A DNA stretch of 25,889 bases, taken from contig CAZASG010000051.1 in NCBI GenBank assembly GCA_964487745.1, positions 1-25,889 of the forward strand. The letters run 5' to 3'. The notes below the pieces were generated by a model. The model was not told the origin of the DNA and did not search any database. It saw nothing but the letters and a program-made list of their open reading frames with translations. The DNA is from Desulfolinea sp964487745. Its GTDB lineage: Bacteria > Chloroflexota > Anaerolineae > Anaerolineales > Villigracilaceae. Both the position numbers and the translations under genes were made by a program. This document shows, one piece after another, positions 7,844-15,347 of this stretch (position 1 is the first letter of the stretch; every line of letters begins with the position of its first letter).

Positions 7844-9313
7844 TTAGTCTTCTTCAGAAGCTTCTTCGTTTTCTTCTTTTACTTCAGCTTCTTCATCGGC
7901 TGGTTCTTCCACAGGTGCTTCTTCAACCGCGGGTTCTTCTGCAGCAGCTTCTTCAGCGGGAGCTTCCTCTACAGGTGCTTCTTCAACTGCGGGTTCTTCT
8001 ACAGCAGCTTCTTCAGTGGGAGCTTCCTCTACAGCGGGCTCTTCAACTGCGGGAGCTTCTTCGGCTTCGTCAGAAGTAAGTGCCTGTGCCAAGGCCTTCA
8101 TATCTTTGTCAACATAAGCAGCCGAGTCGACTTTGCGCATGCTGAGACCAATACGACGGCGGTCACTTTCAATGCGGATAATACGCAAGATAACGACATC
8201 ACCCTCTTTAAGTTCTTCTTTGGGATGCTCAACGCGCTGATCGCTGATCTCGGAAACATGGATCAAACCTTCAATATCGCCTTCGATCTGAGCGAATGCA
8301 CCAAACTTGGTCAGGCGAGTGATCTTACCTTCGATCAATTGACCAACCTGGAACTTCTCAATGCGAGATTTCCACGGATCATCCTGCAATTGGCGCAGGG
8401 AAAGGCCGATTCGTTTCTTCTCTTCATCAATACTGATGACCTTGACTTCGACTTCCTGCCCAACTTCAAGGACTTCGCTGGGGTGCTTTACGCGCTCCCA
8501 AGAGATCTCGGAGAGATGGACCAAACCATCAGCACCGTTGATATTTACAAAAGCGCCGAAGTTCGCCAAGCTGGTCACACGACCTGTGTAGGAGTTTCCA
8601 ACTTCCAGGTCTTCAATAACGCGTTCCTTGATCGACTGGCGTGATTCACTGCTGGCAGCGCGCTCAGAAAGGATCAGGCGACGACGTTCGCGATCAACTT
8701 CAATAATGCGGACAGCGATCGGTTCGCCATGCATTTTTGCCCAACGCTGTTCAGGTGTTGCACCAACAGCCATGCTGCGGCGAACTGCGCTAACCTGCGA
8801 AGCAGGCACAAAACCACGCAAACCATCTACGTCAACCAGCAAGCCGCCCTTGTTATAGCCACTCACTTTGCCTTCGTAGACCTCTTCGCTCTTCAGCATA
8901 TCGTCAACAAGCCCCCAAGCTTTCATCTCGATAGCACGGGTATAAGAAAGAACTACATTCCCGTGTTTATCTTCTGGGCTAAGAATATATACTTCAATTT
9001 CTTGACCGGCTTCAAAGGATGCACGAGTTTCTGGAGAAATGTCGTCTAGAGCTCGTCCAGCAATAATCCCCTCCGATTTGGCACCAATACTGACTAAAAT
9101 CTGGCTAGGGCCGACACTCGCAACAATACCTGTACGAATTTCGCCACGCTGCGGCAAGTCAACTTTATACTCTTCCGCATCCAGCAAATCAGCCATGCTT
9201 GGCAAATCTTCCATACTTTCTTCTTGCTCTTCTACTTCTACTACATTTTCTTGTTCCTGGGGATTTTCTTCCACAGCTTCCTGCCCTTTGAGGGCATCCT
9301 TCTCTTCCATCAT
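7844..9313 (-). CDS. rpsA: 30S ribosomal protein S1 (four S1 domains, acidic tail)
   Basis: RNA-binding ribosomal protein that helps load mRNA on the 30S subunit; 489 aa from the chosen start. Four S1 OB-fold repeats lie near residues 57-127, 144-220, 238-308 and 324-396. Repeats 3 and 4 are canonical (VTSLANFGAFVNI...GLVHLSEIS; ITRLTKFGAFAQI...GLIHVSEIS). Repeats 1 and 2 are more divergent, as in true S1. A tail of about 90 residues is almost entirely Glu, Ala, Pro and Val. I start at the ATG at 9313 because GTGGAG lies 8-10 bases upstream and a good promoter ends just beyond; the longer frame to 9376 would run through the -10 element. Fewer domains than the six of E. coli is normal outside Proteobacteria. 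Confidence 0.93.
   Translation of the reverse strand: MMEEKDALKGQEAVEENPQEQENVVEVEEQEESMEDLPSMADLLDAEEYKVDLPQRGEIRTGIVASVGPSQILVSIGAKSEGIIAGRALDDISPETRASFEAGQEIEVYILSPEDKHGNVVLSYTRAIEMKAWGLVDDMLKSEEVYEGKVSGYNKGGLLVDVDGLRGFVPASQVSAVRRSMAVGATPEQRWAKMHGEPIAVRIIEVDRERRRLILSERAASSESRQSIKERVIEDLEVGNSYTGRVTSLANFGAFVNINGADGLVHLSEISWERVKHPSEVLEVGQEVEVKVISIDEEKKRIGLSLRQLQDDPWKSRIEKFQVGQLIEGKITRLTKFGAFAQIEGDIEGLIHVSEISDQRVEHPKEELKEGDVVILRIIRIESDRRRIGLSMRKVDSAAYVDKDMKALAQALTSDEAEEAPAVEEPAVEEAPTEEAAVEEPAVEEAPVEEAPAEEAAAEEPAVEEAPVEEPADEEAEVKEENEEASEED
7915..8060. repeat. 60-bp imperfect tandem repeat in the rpsA tail
   Basis: Positions 7921-7980 and 7981-8040 are aligned copies of a 60-base unit, with about seven or eight differences mostly near the end of the unit. 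Partial copies flank both sides. It encodes 20-residue blocks rich in EEAP and EEPA. Because the period is a multiple of three, copy-number change keeps the frame. The differences are largely third-position or Ala/Thr swaps, suggesting an older duplication under selection for acidity only. Confidence 0.8.
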
Positions 9314-9347
9314 TCTCACAGCTCCACTTTCAAAATTTATACGCCGC

Positions 9348-9376
9348 ATTATACAGTCTAACCAATAACTTGACAA
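9348..9376 (-). promoter_or_regulatory. sigma-70 type promoter of rpsA
   Basis: On the minus strand TTGTCA (9376-9371) is followed by a 17-base spacer and a perfect TATAAT (9353-9348). Transcription would start near 9341, giving a leader of about 28 bases that contains the rpsA GTGGAG Shine-Dalgarno. Confidence 0.8.
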
Positions 9377-9379
9377 CCC

Positions 9380-9407
9380 TTGCCCTACCTTTAAGGTAGG
9401 TTATAAT
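9380..9407 (+). promoter_or_regulatory. promoter of the chelatase gene
   Basis: TTGCCC (9380-9385), a 16-base spacer and a perfect TATAAT (9402-9407). The start would be near 9414, leaving a leader of only about ten bases with GAGGAA right before the ATG at 9425. The better -35 match TTGACA at 9370 is 26 bases from the -10, too far, and belongs to the divergent rpsA promoter. Confidence 0.65.
9384..9400. promoter_or_regulatory. 7-3-7 palindromic operator candidate in the chelatase promoter spacer
   Basis: CCTACCT-TTA-AGGTAGG is a perfect inverted repeat filling almost the whole spacer between the -35 and -10 of the chelatase promoter. It also lies just upstream of the rpsA -35. A protein dimer bound here would block the rightward promoter. 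The binding factor is unknown. Confidence 0.55.
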
Positions 9408-9424
9408 GCCCTGCGAGGAAAACT

Positions 9425-10519
9425 ATGCCAACTACCTACCCCTTTACCGCAATCGTTGGGCAAGCGCGAATGACGCGAGCCCTCATCCTTAACGCCGTAG
9501 ATATTCGCATTGGTGGCGTTCTTATTCGTGGTGAGCGTGGTACAGCCAAGTCTACAGCCGCTCGCTCTTTAGCAATCCTTCTCCCGGATGTAAATGTTGT
9601 GCAAGATTGTCGTTTTGGATGCGATCCTCAGCACTCTGCCAGTTGGTGTACAGAATGTCGCGAACGCGCGATAACCGGAGACCTGCTTCCGTCAAAAGAA
9701 CGACCGATCCCTTTTATCAATTTACCAGTATCCGCCACTGAAGATCGTGTTGTCGGCACCCTGGATATCGAGCAAGCCATCCAGAAAGGCGAACGTCATT
9801 TCGAGGCAGGCGTCCTCGCTTCCGCAAATCGCGGGTTGCTTTACATCGATGAAGTTAATCTTCTCGATGACCACGTCGTGGACGTGCTACTCGACTCCGC
9901 CGCCATGGGCATGAATATCGTCGAGCGTGAAGGCATCTCCTTCTCGCATCCGGCACGCTTCATCCTCGTCGGCACCATGAACCCCGAAGAAGGCGACCTG
10001 CGTCCGCAATTGCTTGACCGCTTCGCCCTCTCGGTAGACATCGTTGGTATTCGCGGTGCCCGTGAACGCGTCGCGATCATGGAGCGTCATCTCGCCTTCG
10101 AAGAAGACCCCGAAGCCTTCCGCGCCGAATGGCAGGAAAAAGAAGATGAGCTTTCGCAGCGTATCATGCACGCCCGCACCCTCGTGGATAAAGTCACCTA
10201 CACCAGCCGCGACCTTCTATCCATTGCAGCATTAACTTCCTCTCTTAATGTGGACGGTCACCGCGCAGATCTCGTCATCTTGAAAACAGCACGCGCACAA
10301 GCCGCCTTCGATGGTCGTACCTCCATCAACGATATGGATATCGCCCTTGCGGCAGAGCTTGCCCTTCCCCATCGTATTAATAGCAGCCCCTTCGCACAAA
10401 CGGATATGACTCCTGACCAACTTCAGGAACGTATTGAAGAACTGCGTAGTGAAGTCATTGCTGAAGAAGAAACCCAGCAAAAGGCTGAAACCGAGGGTGA
10501 TCAGGAAAAAAAAACTTAA
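9425..10519 (+). CDS. chlD: chelatase AAA+ subunit (ChlI-like); N-terminal frame of a frameshifted chlD-type gene
   Basis: AAA+ ATPase of the Mg/Co chelatase family, which drives metal insertion into a tetrapyrrole together with a large H/CobN subunit. Zero-frame product is 364 aa, the size of a free I subunit. Walker A is GERGTAKST (36-44), Walker B LLYIDEVNLL (138-147), and the sensor/Arg-finger block is GTMNPEEGDLRPQLLDRF (183-200). Four Cys (62, 66, 75, 78; CX3CX8CX2C) could bind zinc. The frame ends in DQEKKT-stop at a run of nine A's; the -1 frame continues without a gap into the linker and VWA domain of a D subunit. No bacteriochlorophyll genes are visible, so cobalt chelation for B12 is the likelier role (inference). 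Confidence 0.92.
   Translation: MPTTYPFTAIVGQARMTRALILNAVDIRIGGVLIRGERGTAKSTAARSLAILLPDVNVVQDCRFGCDPQHSASWCTECRERAITGDLLPSKERPIPFINLPVSATEDRVVGTLDIEQAIQKGERHFEAGVLASANRGLLYIDEVNLLDDHVVDVLLDSAAMGMNIVEREGISFSHPARFILVGTMNPEEGDLRPQLLDRFALSVDIVGIRGARERVAIMERHLAFEEDPEAFRAEWQEKEDELSQRIMHARTLVDKVTYTSRDLLSIAALTSSLNVDGHRADLVILKTARAQAAFDGRTSINDMDIALAAELALPHRINSSPFAQTDMTPDQLQERIEELRSEVIAEEETQQKAETEGDQEKKT
10493..10519 (+). promoter_or_regulatory. candidate programmed -1 frameshift site
   Basis: Nine A's (10506-10514) are read in the zero frame as GAA AAA AAA ACT then TAA (10517-10519). The -1 frame is closed by TGA at 10498-10500, so the two frames overlap by only 16 bases and the A-run fills most of them. 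An SD-like GAGGG (10493-10497) lies 8 bases upstream of the run, the arrangement that stimulates -1 shifting in dnaX. Downstream, TCCTGA and TCAGGA segments between 10545 and about 10584 could pair. A transcript gaining one A by polymerase slippage would give the same fused product. A one-base sequencing error in the homopolymer is the main alternative. Confidence 0.7.
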
Positions 10520-11466
10520 CTTTCGAAGAAGAGGCGCAGGAAGGTCCTGATCAGGGTGAAACCGAAGCGGGGCCTCAGGATGCTTTTGCCGATACCAATG
10601 CAAATTGGTGGGAAGGGGGAAAAAAGATCGAATCGGGTGAAACATTCAAGCCTCGTTCCTTAAATACCCCACTCGACAAACTCTCACGTCGTCATGCCGG
10701 ACGACGTTCCACAACACGTACTGAACGCAAACAGGGGCGCTACATCCGTGCCACGCCCGCCAATGGTCGCACGGATGACGTTGCCTTTGATGCGACCTTA
10801 CGTGCCGCAGCCCCCTTCCAAAAGAAACGCACTGAGCAGCGAAAGAAAGTTGCCTTTGCTATCCAAAAAAGTGACTTGCAGCGCAAGGTTCGTGTCAAAA
10901 AAGCTGCTAATCTCGTACTTTTCGCTGTCGATGCATCCTGGTCGATGGCGGTCGCTGAACGAATGAACGCGACAAAAGGCGCGATCCTATCTCTTTTAAC
11001 GGATGCATATCAACGTCGGGATCGTGTCGGTCTGATCGTCTTCCAAAAAAATAAAGCTACACTTATCCTGCCCCCCACCAACTCCGTCCAACTCGCACAG
11101 CGTGCCCTCACCGATATTCCCGTCGGCGGGAAAACGCCTCTTTCTGCGGGGCTGCTTATGGCGTCTGAAGTTTTACAACGTGAGAAATATAGCCATCCCG
11201 ATGTAGAACCTTTACTCATCATTCTCACCGACGGTGCCGGCAATGTCTCAATAGGCTCTAAGCCACCAAACGAGGAAGCTTACTTTTTCGCGGAGCAAAT
11301 TTCAAATAGCGACGTCCGCAGCATTGTCATTAACATGGAACATGAAAGCTTCGATCAAGGTTTAGCCTGTAAGCTTGCCGAACATCTTGATGGACCCTGC
11401 CTGACGCTGGACGAACTGAAGGCAGAAAACCTCTATCGAACAGTCAAGAAAGAGATGGTCGGATAA
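10513..11466 (+). CDS. chlD: chelatase D-type linker and VWA domain, reached by -1 frameshift
   Basis: This -1 frame continues the AAA+ protein to give a 680-aa fusion (363 + 317 aa). It first encodes an acidic linker, then the conserved block PLDKLSRRHAGRRS...GRYIRA, FDATLRAAAPFQKKR and DLQRKVRVKKAANLVLFAVDAS. A VWA domain follows with a complete MIDAS: DASWSM (D503, S505, S507), Thr in GGKTPLSAGL, and Asp in ILTDGAG. Trp replaces the usual Gly in DASGSM. The linker has no good start codon or Shine-Dalgarno near its beginning, so independent translation is unlikely to make a full D subunit; a short product from the TTG at 10876 is conceivable. The stop overlaps the methyltransferase ATG (TAATG). 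Confidence 0.85.
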   Translation, partial: NLTFEEEAQEGPDQGETEAGPQDAFADTNANWWEGGKKIESGETFKPRSLNTPLDKLSRRHAGRRSTTRTERKQGRYIRATPANGRTDDVAFDATLRAAAPFQKKRTEQRKKVAFAIQKSDLQRKVRVKKAANLVLFAVDASWSMAVAERMNATKGAILSLLTDAYQRRDRVGLIVFQKNKATLILPPTNSVQLAQRALTDIPVGGKTPLSAGLLMASEVLQREKYSHPDVEPLLIILTDGAGNVSIGSKPPNEEAYFFAEQISNSDVRSIVINMEHESFDQGLACKLAEHLDGPCLTLDELKAENLYRTVKKEMVG

Positions 11467-12230
11467 TGGATATCCGCGCCTATAATCGGGATGCGTGGAA
11501 CCGCTACGTGGATGGCGGAGAAAGTGAATGGACAAAACCCGTCTCGCCTGAGATCATTGCCCGCGCCAGAAAAGGGAGTTTTTCGATCCTCTTGACGGAA
11601 ACCATCCCGGTGCCACGGGAATGGTTCCCTCCCCTCGAAGGGCTGGACACCCTTTGCCTGGCATCCGGCGGCGGACAACAAGGACCCATGCTTGCTGCCG
11701 CTGGCGCAAATGTGACCGTCTTCGATAATTCTCCCCGTCAACTCGATCAGGATAGATTTGTTGCCGAGCGCGACGGATTGAATATCAAACTCATTGAAGG
11801 CGACATGCGCGACCTTTCGGTTTTTACAGACGAATCATTCGATTTGATCTTCCACCCCGTTTCGAATCTCTTTATCCACGAGATACGCCCCGTTTGGCAT
11901 GAAGCCCACCGCATCCTGCGGAAGGGCGGCACCATGCTAGCGGGCTTCATGAACCCGATCTTTTATCTCTTTGATCTCGACAAAGCCGATGAAGGTATTC
12001 TCGAAGTGAAATATAAACTCCCCCATGCTGACAGTGAACATCCTGAATTGGCGGAAAAAATGGTCGCTGCTGGCGATGCTCTGGAACACAGTCACACACT
12101 CACCGATCAGCTTGGCGGGCAAATGGATGCAGGCTTTGCGATCGTGGGCTTCTACGAAGATCACCATGGCACATCAGCGGTCAGCAAATATAGCCCGACC
12201 TATATCGCGACAAGAGCTATAAAACTTTAG
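11466..12230 (+). CDS. class I SAM-dependent methyltransferase
   Basis: A 254-aa Rossmann-fold methyltransferase. Motif I is LCLASGGGQQG (63-73), the acidic ribose-binding residue is in VFDNS (D87), motif II is EGDMRDL (111-117), and motif IV is FDLIFHPVSNLF (125-136). RILRKGGTMLAGF (149-161) is the usual post-core strand. It resembles ubiquinone/menaquinone-type and cobalamin-pathway-type methyltransferases only in general fold; the substrate is unknown. It starts at the last base of the chelatase stop (TAATG), so it is translationally coupled to it. That coupling suggests, but does not prove, a tetrapyrrole-related role. Confidence 0.88.
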   Translation: MDIRAYNRDAWNRYVDGGESEWTKPVSPEIIARARKGSFSILLTETIPVPREWFPPLEGLDTLCLASGGGQQGPMLAAAGANVTVFDNSPRQLDQDRFVAERDGLNIKLIEGDMRDLSVFTDESFDLIFHPVSNLFIHEIRPVWHEAHRILRKGGTMLAGFMNPIFYLFDLDKADEGILEVKYKLPHADSEHPELAEKMVAAGDALEHSHTLTDQLGGQMDAGFAIVGFYEDHHGTSAVSKYSPTYIATRAIKL

Positions 12231-12232
12231 AC

Positions 12233-12266
12233 AAAAGCGAAGGAGTATTTCCTTCGCTTTTCTTTT
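12233..12266 (+). terminator. Rho-independent terminator after the methyltransferase
   Basis: A perfect 12-base stem, AAAAGCGAAGGA (12233-12244) and TCCTTCGCTTTT (12250-12261), with a GTATT loop, is followed by CTTTTT. It separates convergent genes. On the minus strand it would also form after the stop at 12267, with a weaker TTTT tract, so it may act in both directions. Confidence 0.9.
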
Positions 12267-13223
12267 TCAAGTCAACTGCTCTTCCAACGCTAAAAATTTT
12301 TTCACCAAACAGGGGTCAAAATAAATTCTGCTCCCTGCCCTGATTATTGCCAGAGCTTCTTCTTTTGAAACCCCCATGTGATAAGGGCGATCACTTGTGA
12401 GCGCATCATAGGCATCTACGATCGCTAATAAACGCCCTTCAATGGGGATATTCTCTCCCTGCAAGCCCTCAGGATAGCCTGTGCCGTCCCAGCGTTCGTG
12501 GTGATAGAGCACAAAGGGGATCGCCGGTTTCAGATGGTCGATCCCTTCAAGCATTTTGACACCCTCGGCAGGATGCTTACGCATGATCTCCCACTCTTCC
12601 GAAGTGAATTTACCTTCCTTATTCAAAATCTTTTTCGGAACAACCAACTTGCCAATATCATGCAAGATCGCACCAAACTCCAGGATCACAAGTGAGGCTT
12701 TATCCCACCCCAATGCTTCCCCGAATAAGAGCGCAGTTTTTCGCACACGTTCAATATGCTGACGGGTATATTGATCACGTGCTTCAATCACATTCGCCAT
12801 GAGTAAAACCGATTGTATGTGGGCTTCTCTTGTATCAAAGATCTTCACCGCCCGGCGACGATCCAGGCGCACACGCACGGCTTCCAATAACTCCTGTGCA
12901 TCAAAAGGCTTGAATAGATAATCATCGACTGCCAAGCGACGGGCTTGCGCCAAATTAGATTTCTGAGAATAAGCGCTCAGAAACAAAAACGGGACTGCAG
13001 TTCCTGCTTCGCGTGAGCGAACGGCTTTGAGTAAAGCAAAACCATCCATCTTTGGCATGGCAACATCCGAAACGATCAAATCGAGATCCCTCTCATCAAA
13101 AATGCCAATAGCCTCTTTGCCATCACTTGCCAGAGTCACATCATACCCCTGTGTCAACAAAATAGCTTTCGCTAATTCACGCAAGTCACTATTATCATCA
13201 ACGACCAGAATCTTTTCATTCAC
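12267..13223 (-). CDS. HD-GYP response regulator (putative c-di-GMP phosphodiesterase)
   Basis: Receiver plus HD-GYP domain, 318 aa. Receiver: LVVDDNSD, phospho-acceptor D53 in IVSDVAMPKMDG, K105 in FKPFD. HD-GYP: HDIGK (188-192), HHERWDGTGYPEGL (241-254) with the GYP triad intact, and VDAYDALTSDRPY. All metal and GYP residues seen in active c-di-GMP phosphodiesterases are present. I start at GTG 13223 (VNEKILVVDD), which has GGGAGAG about 8 bases upstream. The alternative ATG at 13268 would overlap the upstream gene and add 15 residues not typical of receivers. It follows the TolB-like gene by 20 bases on the same strand. No GGDEF gene or cognate kinase is in view. Confidence 0.92.
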   Translation of the reverse strand: MNEKILVVDDNSDLRELAKAILLTQGYDVTLASDGKEAIGIFDERDLDLIVSDVAMPKMDGFALLKAVRSREAGTAVPFLFLSAYSQKSNLAQARRLAVDDYLFKPFDAQELLEAVRVRLDRRRAVKIFDTREAHIQSVLLMANVIEARDQYTRQHIERVRKTALLFGEALGWDKASLVILEFGAILHDIGKLVVPKKILNKEGKFTSEEWEIMRKHPAEGVKMLEGIDHLKPAIPFVLYHHERWDGTGYPEGLQGENIPIEGRLLAIVDAYDALTSDRPYHMGVSKEEALAIIRAGSRIYFDPCLVKKFLALEEQLT

Positions 13224-13243
13224 GAAATTTCTCTCCCGGAATA

Positions 13244-14254
13244 CTAAGGTCCCCAACGAGGCTGCCAATCGCAGTAATCATTCTCAGTCAGACGACGCAG
13301 GTCGCTGCCATCTGTGCGCATAATGTAGATCTCGCAACCATGATCTTCTCCATAGTGATCAAAATACGCAGTAAAGGTGACCCAATTTCCATCGGGTGAA
13401 AAACCTGGTCCCTGACTATTTCCCCCAGCGGGTGTAATTTGGTGGATATTGGAACCATCCACATTCATCAGGAATAATTCGCGATGCCAGGATGTGCCGG
13501 AATAAGTGACGATCTCCCCTTTTGGGGACCAGTCCGTGCGCCCACGCAAACGATCCATTACGTTGACCTGGGAGAGGCTTCCGCCATCAATATCAACGGT
13601 ATACATTTGAATGCTACCGTTATGATCCGATGCAAAAAGGATCTTCTGCCCATCGGGCGACCAGGTTGGATCCCAGCCGCTGGGCGTTACTTCGTGCGGG
13701 TTGCTACCATCACGATCCATAACCCAGATCGCATGATCGGATGCAGGCGTCCAATATGTAAAAGCGATCTGCATGCCATCAGGGGAAATTTCGGGAGCGG
13801 TCAATACTCCCAGGCCATCGGTGAGCCGGGTGGCTTCTCCATCCAGCGTCATTTCGTAGATATCATAAATATTATCGCCCCCAAATTGAGCATAGATCAC
13901 ACTCGTACCGTCGGGTGCCATCGACGGATAAAAATGGCGCACGTAGTCTTCTGTTGTCAGACGACGTTGATCCGTTCCATCAGCGTTCATGACACAAATC
14001 TGGTCACCGACCTGTACTTTGAAAATCTGACAGACGTAGACGATCTTCCCCGTCGGGATGGTGGGATCAGCTGTGGGCGAGGCAGTTGCTGTTTTAACAG
14101 GAGCAAGTGTGGGCTGAGGGCGAGACGTCGCTTCCCCAGTCAACGCTATCTGTGTTGATAATAGAAAAGGATCGGGAGGGGTTTCCGTAGCAGGCAAATT
14201 ACAAGCAGTCAAAAAAAGTAAAAGGGACAAAGCTAGCCGTTGTCTCCAACGCAT
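13244..14254 (-). CDS. TolB-like beta-propeller lipoprotein
   Basis: Exported lipoprotein, 336 aa. The signal peptide ends in the lipobox FLTAC (C18). A low-complexity Thr/Pro linker follows, then five or six PD40/WD40-like blades marked by SPDG or APDG and by MNxDG/MDRDG (for example MAPDGTSVIYA, ISPDGMQIAFT, WSPDGQKILFA, FSPDGNWVTFT). Such propellers bind proteins or ligands at the cell surface; no catalytic residue is seen. AGGAGA lies at good spacing before the ATG. It is the first gene of a pair with the HD-GYP regulator, an order that might link an envelope sensor to c-di-GMP turnover (inference). Confidence 0.9.
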   Translation of the reverse strand: MRWRQRLALSLLLFLTACNLPATETPPDPFLLSTQIALTGEATSRPQPTLAPVKTATASPTADPTIPTGKIVYVCQIFKVQVGDQICVMNADGTDQRRLTTEDYVRHFYPSMAPDGTSVIYAQFGGDNIYDIYEMTLDGEATRLTDGLGVLTAPEISPDGMQIAFTYWTPASDHAIWVMDRDGSNPHEVTPSGWDPTWSPDGQKILFASDHNGSIQMYTVDIDGGSLSQVNVMDRLRGRTDWSPKGEIVTYSGTSWHRELFLMNVDGSNIHQITPAGGNSQGPGFSPDGNWVTFTAYFDHYGEDHGCEIYIMRTDGSDLRRLTENDYCDWQPRWGP

Positions 14255-14302
14255 GAAGTTCTCCTGTCTTTTTCTTTTTATAATACCCGATAGATTGTTT
14301 TT

Positions 14303-14330
14303 TTGCAGTATTTTTTCATTAAGATATGAT
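14303..14330 (+). promoter_or_regulatory. candidate promoter of the SDR gene
   Basis: TTGCAG (14303-14308), a 16-base spacer and TATGAT (14325-14330) lie 44 bases before the ATG at 14375. The match is fair. The divergent TolB-like gene has a possible TATTAT -10 (14285-14280, minus strand) but no good -35. Confidence 0.45.
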
Positions 14331-14374
14331 GTAGATATGGAAAAAGATATAAGAAATAGAATGGGAGATTGAAC

Positions 14375-15136
14375 ATGGAAAACCCCACTTTGATCATTAC
14401 CGGGGCTTCCCGCGGATTAGGAGCAGCAACAGCACAGATCGCAGCCAGGATGGGCGCAAACGTGGTCATCAATGCGCGCTCCGAAACAGATTTGAAAATG
14501 ATCGCAGAACAGATCCCAGAAAACGGGAAGGTTTTGGCTGTAAGAGGCGATGTGGGGGAAGAAAACGATTGCCGTCTATTGGTACTGAAAACAATTGAAG
14601 AATTTGGCAGGGTAGATGCCATCATTAACAACGCTGGCATTATTGAGCCTATTGCCGCAATTGCAAAAAGTTCTCCCGCCAATTGGCAAAAGAGTTTGAA
14701 TATCAACCTACTGGGCCCGATGATGATGACGCAGGCAGCACTCCCTTATTTGCGGAAGCGGAAAGGACGCGTGATCAATGTGTCGAGCGGAGCAGCGGTG
14801 AAAGCTATTCAAGGCTGGGGCGCCTATTGTACTGCGAAGGCTGCACTCAATCATTTTACACGTGTGCTTGCGCTGGAAGAGCCTGCGATCACAGCGATCT
14901 CATTCCGCCCCGGCGTGGTAGATACCGCCATGCAAAAAATCATACGTGAAGAGGGTGCCAATGGAATGCAAAGAGAGAGATATACTCAATTTGTTGATCT
15001 ATTTGCAGCCGGAAGATTATTGCCGCCTGAAAAACCCGGTAAAGCCCTGGCGCTCTTGGCGCTAAAAGCTCCCCATCAACTGAGCGGTGAGTTCATTCAA
15101 TGGGATGACGAACGCATTCAGGCATTAGATTCGTAG
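14375..15136 (+). CDS. short-chain dehydrogenase/reductase
   Basis: Classical SDR, 253 aa, NAD(P)-dependent oxidoreductase. The cofactor motif is TGASRGLG (9-16), NNAG is at 85-88, catalytic Ser is S138 in INVSSG, and catalytic YxxxK is Y151-K155 in GAYCTAKAAL. The FRPGVVDTAMQ segment is typical of sepiapterin-reductase-like or benzil-reductase-like SDRs, but the substrate cannot be assigned. I use ATG 14375, with GGGAGA at good spacing; a TTG two codons earlier is possible. It has its own promoter and terminator, so it is a single-gene unit. Confidence 0.92.
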   Translation: MENPTLIITGASRGLGAATAQIAARMGANVVINARSETDLKMIAEQIPENGKVLAVRGDVGEENDCRLLVLKTIEEFGRVDAIINNAGIIEPIAAIAKSSPANWQKSLNINLLGPMMMTQAALPYLRKRKGRVINVSSGAAVKAIQGWGAYCTAKAALNHFTRVLALEEPAITAISFRPGVVDTAMQKIIREEGANGMQRERYTQFVDLFAAGRLLPPEKPGKALALLALKAPHQLSGEFIQWDDERIQALDS

Positions 15137-15182
15137 CAGATTTCCCCTCTCGCAAATACTTATCTGCAAAGTCAATAACTGC

Positions 15183-15222
15183 ATCTCCTTCCCCTTCTTA
15201 CGGGAAGGAGATTTTTTCTTTT
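15183..15222 (+). terminator. Rho-independent terminator after the SDR gene
   Basis: ATCTCCTTCCC (15183-15193) and GGGAAGGAGAT (15202-15212) form a perfect 11-base stem with an 8-base loop, followed by a T-rich tract. The rest of the 211-base gap (15223-15347) is AT-rich and presumably holds the promoter of the next gene; I see no clear -35/-10 pair and no riboswitch-like structure. Confidence 0.92.
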
Positions 15223-15347
15223 TATACGGGTAAAAAAACGCTACAGAGCCTTCATATCGTCTTTAATATTTCTTTATATTCCCCCACTATATTTACGATC
15301 AAGATAATCAAAAAAATATTTTGTGTTTAGTGCACAAGGAGAAAATC

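Noticed and set aside
7525..8079. Plus-strand open frame of 184 codons opposite rpsA and the dipeptidase
   Set aside because: Low-complexity Leu/Gln-rich shadow of the repetitive S1 tail; no ribosome site and crosses a terminator.
9370..9407. TTGACA-TATAAT as a plus-strand promoter
   Set aside because: The spacer would be 26 bases; TTGCCC with a 16-base spacer fits better, and the TTGACA region belongs to the divergent rpsA -35.
9425..11466. Photosynthetic magnesium chelatase locus
   Set aside because: No BchH, reaction centre or bacteriochlorophyll genes nearby; the ChlI/ChlD family also serves cobalt chelation, so metal and pathway are left open.
13484..14158. Plus-strand open frame of 224 codons opposite the TolB-like gene
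   Set aside because: Shadow frame; the minus-strand protein has a lipobox and repeated propeller motifs.
15223..15347. Possible riboswitch or small RNA in the gap before the exported repeat protein
   Set aside because: Only AT-rich sequence without a recognisable conserved structure after the SDR terminator.
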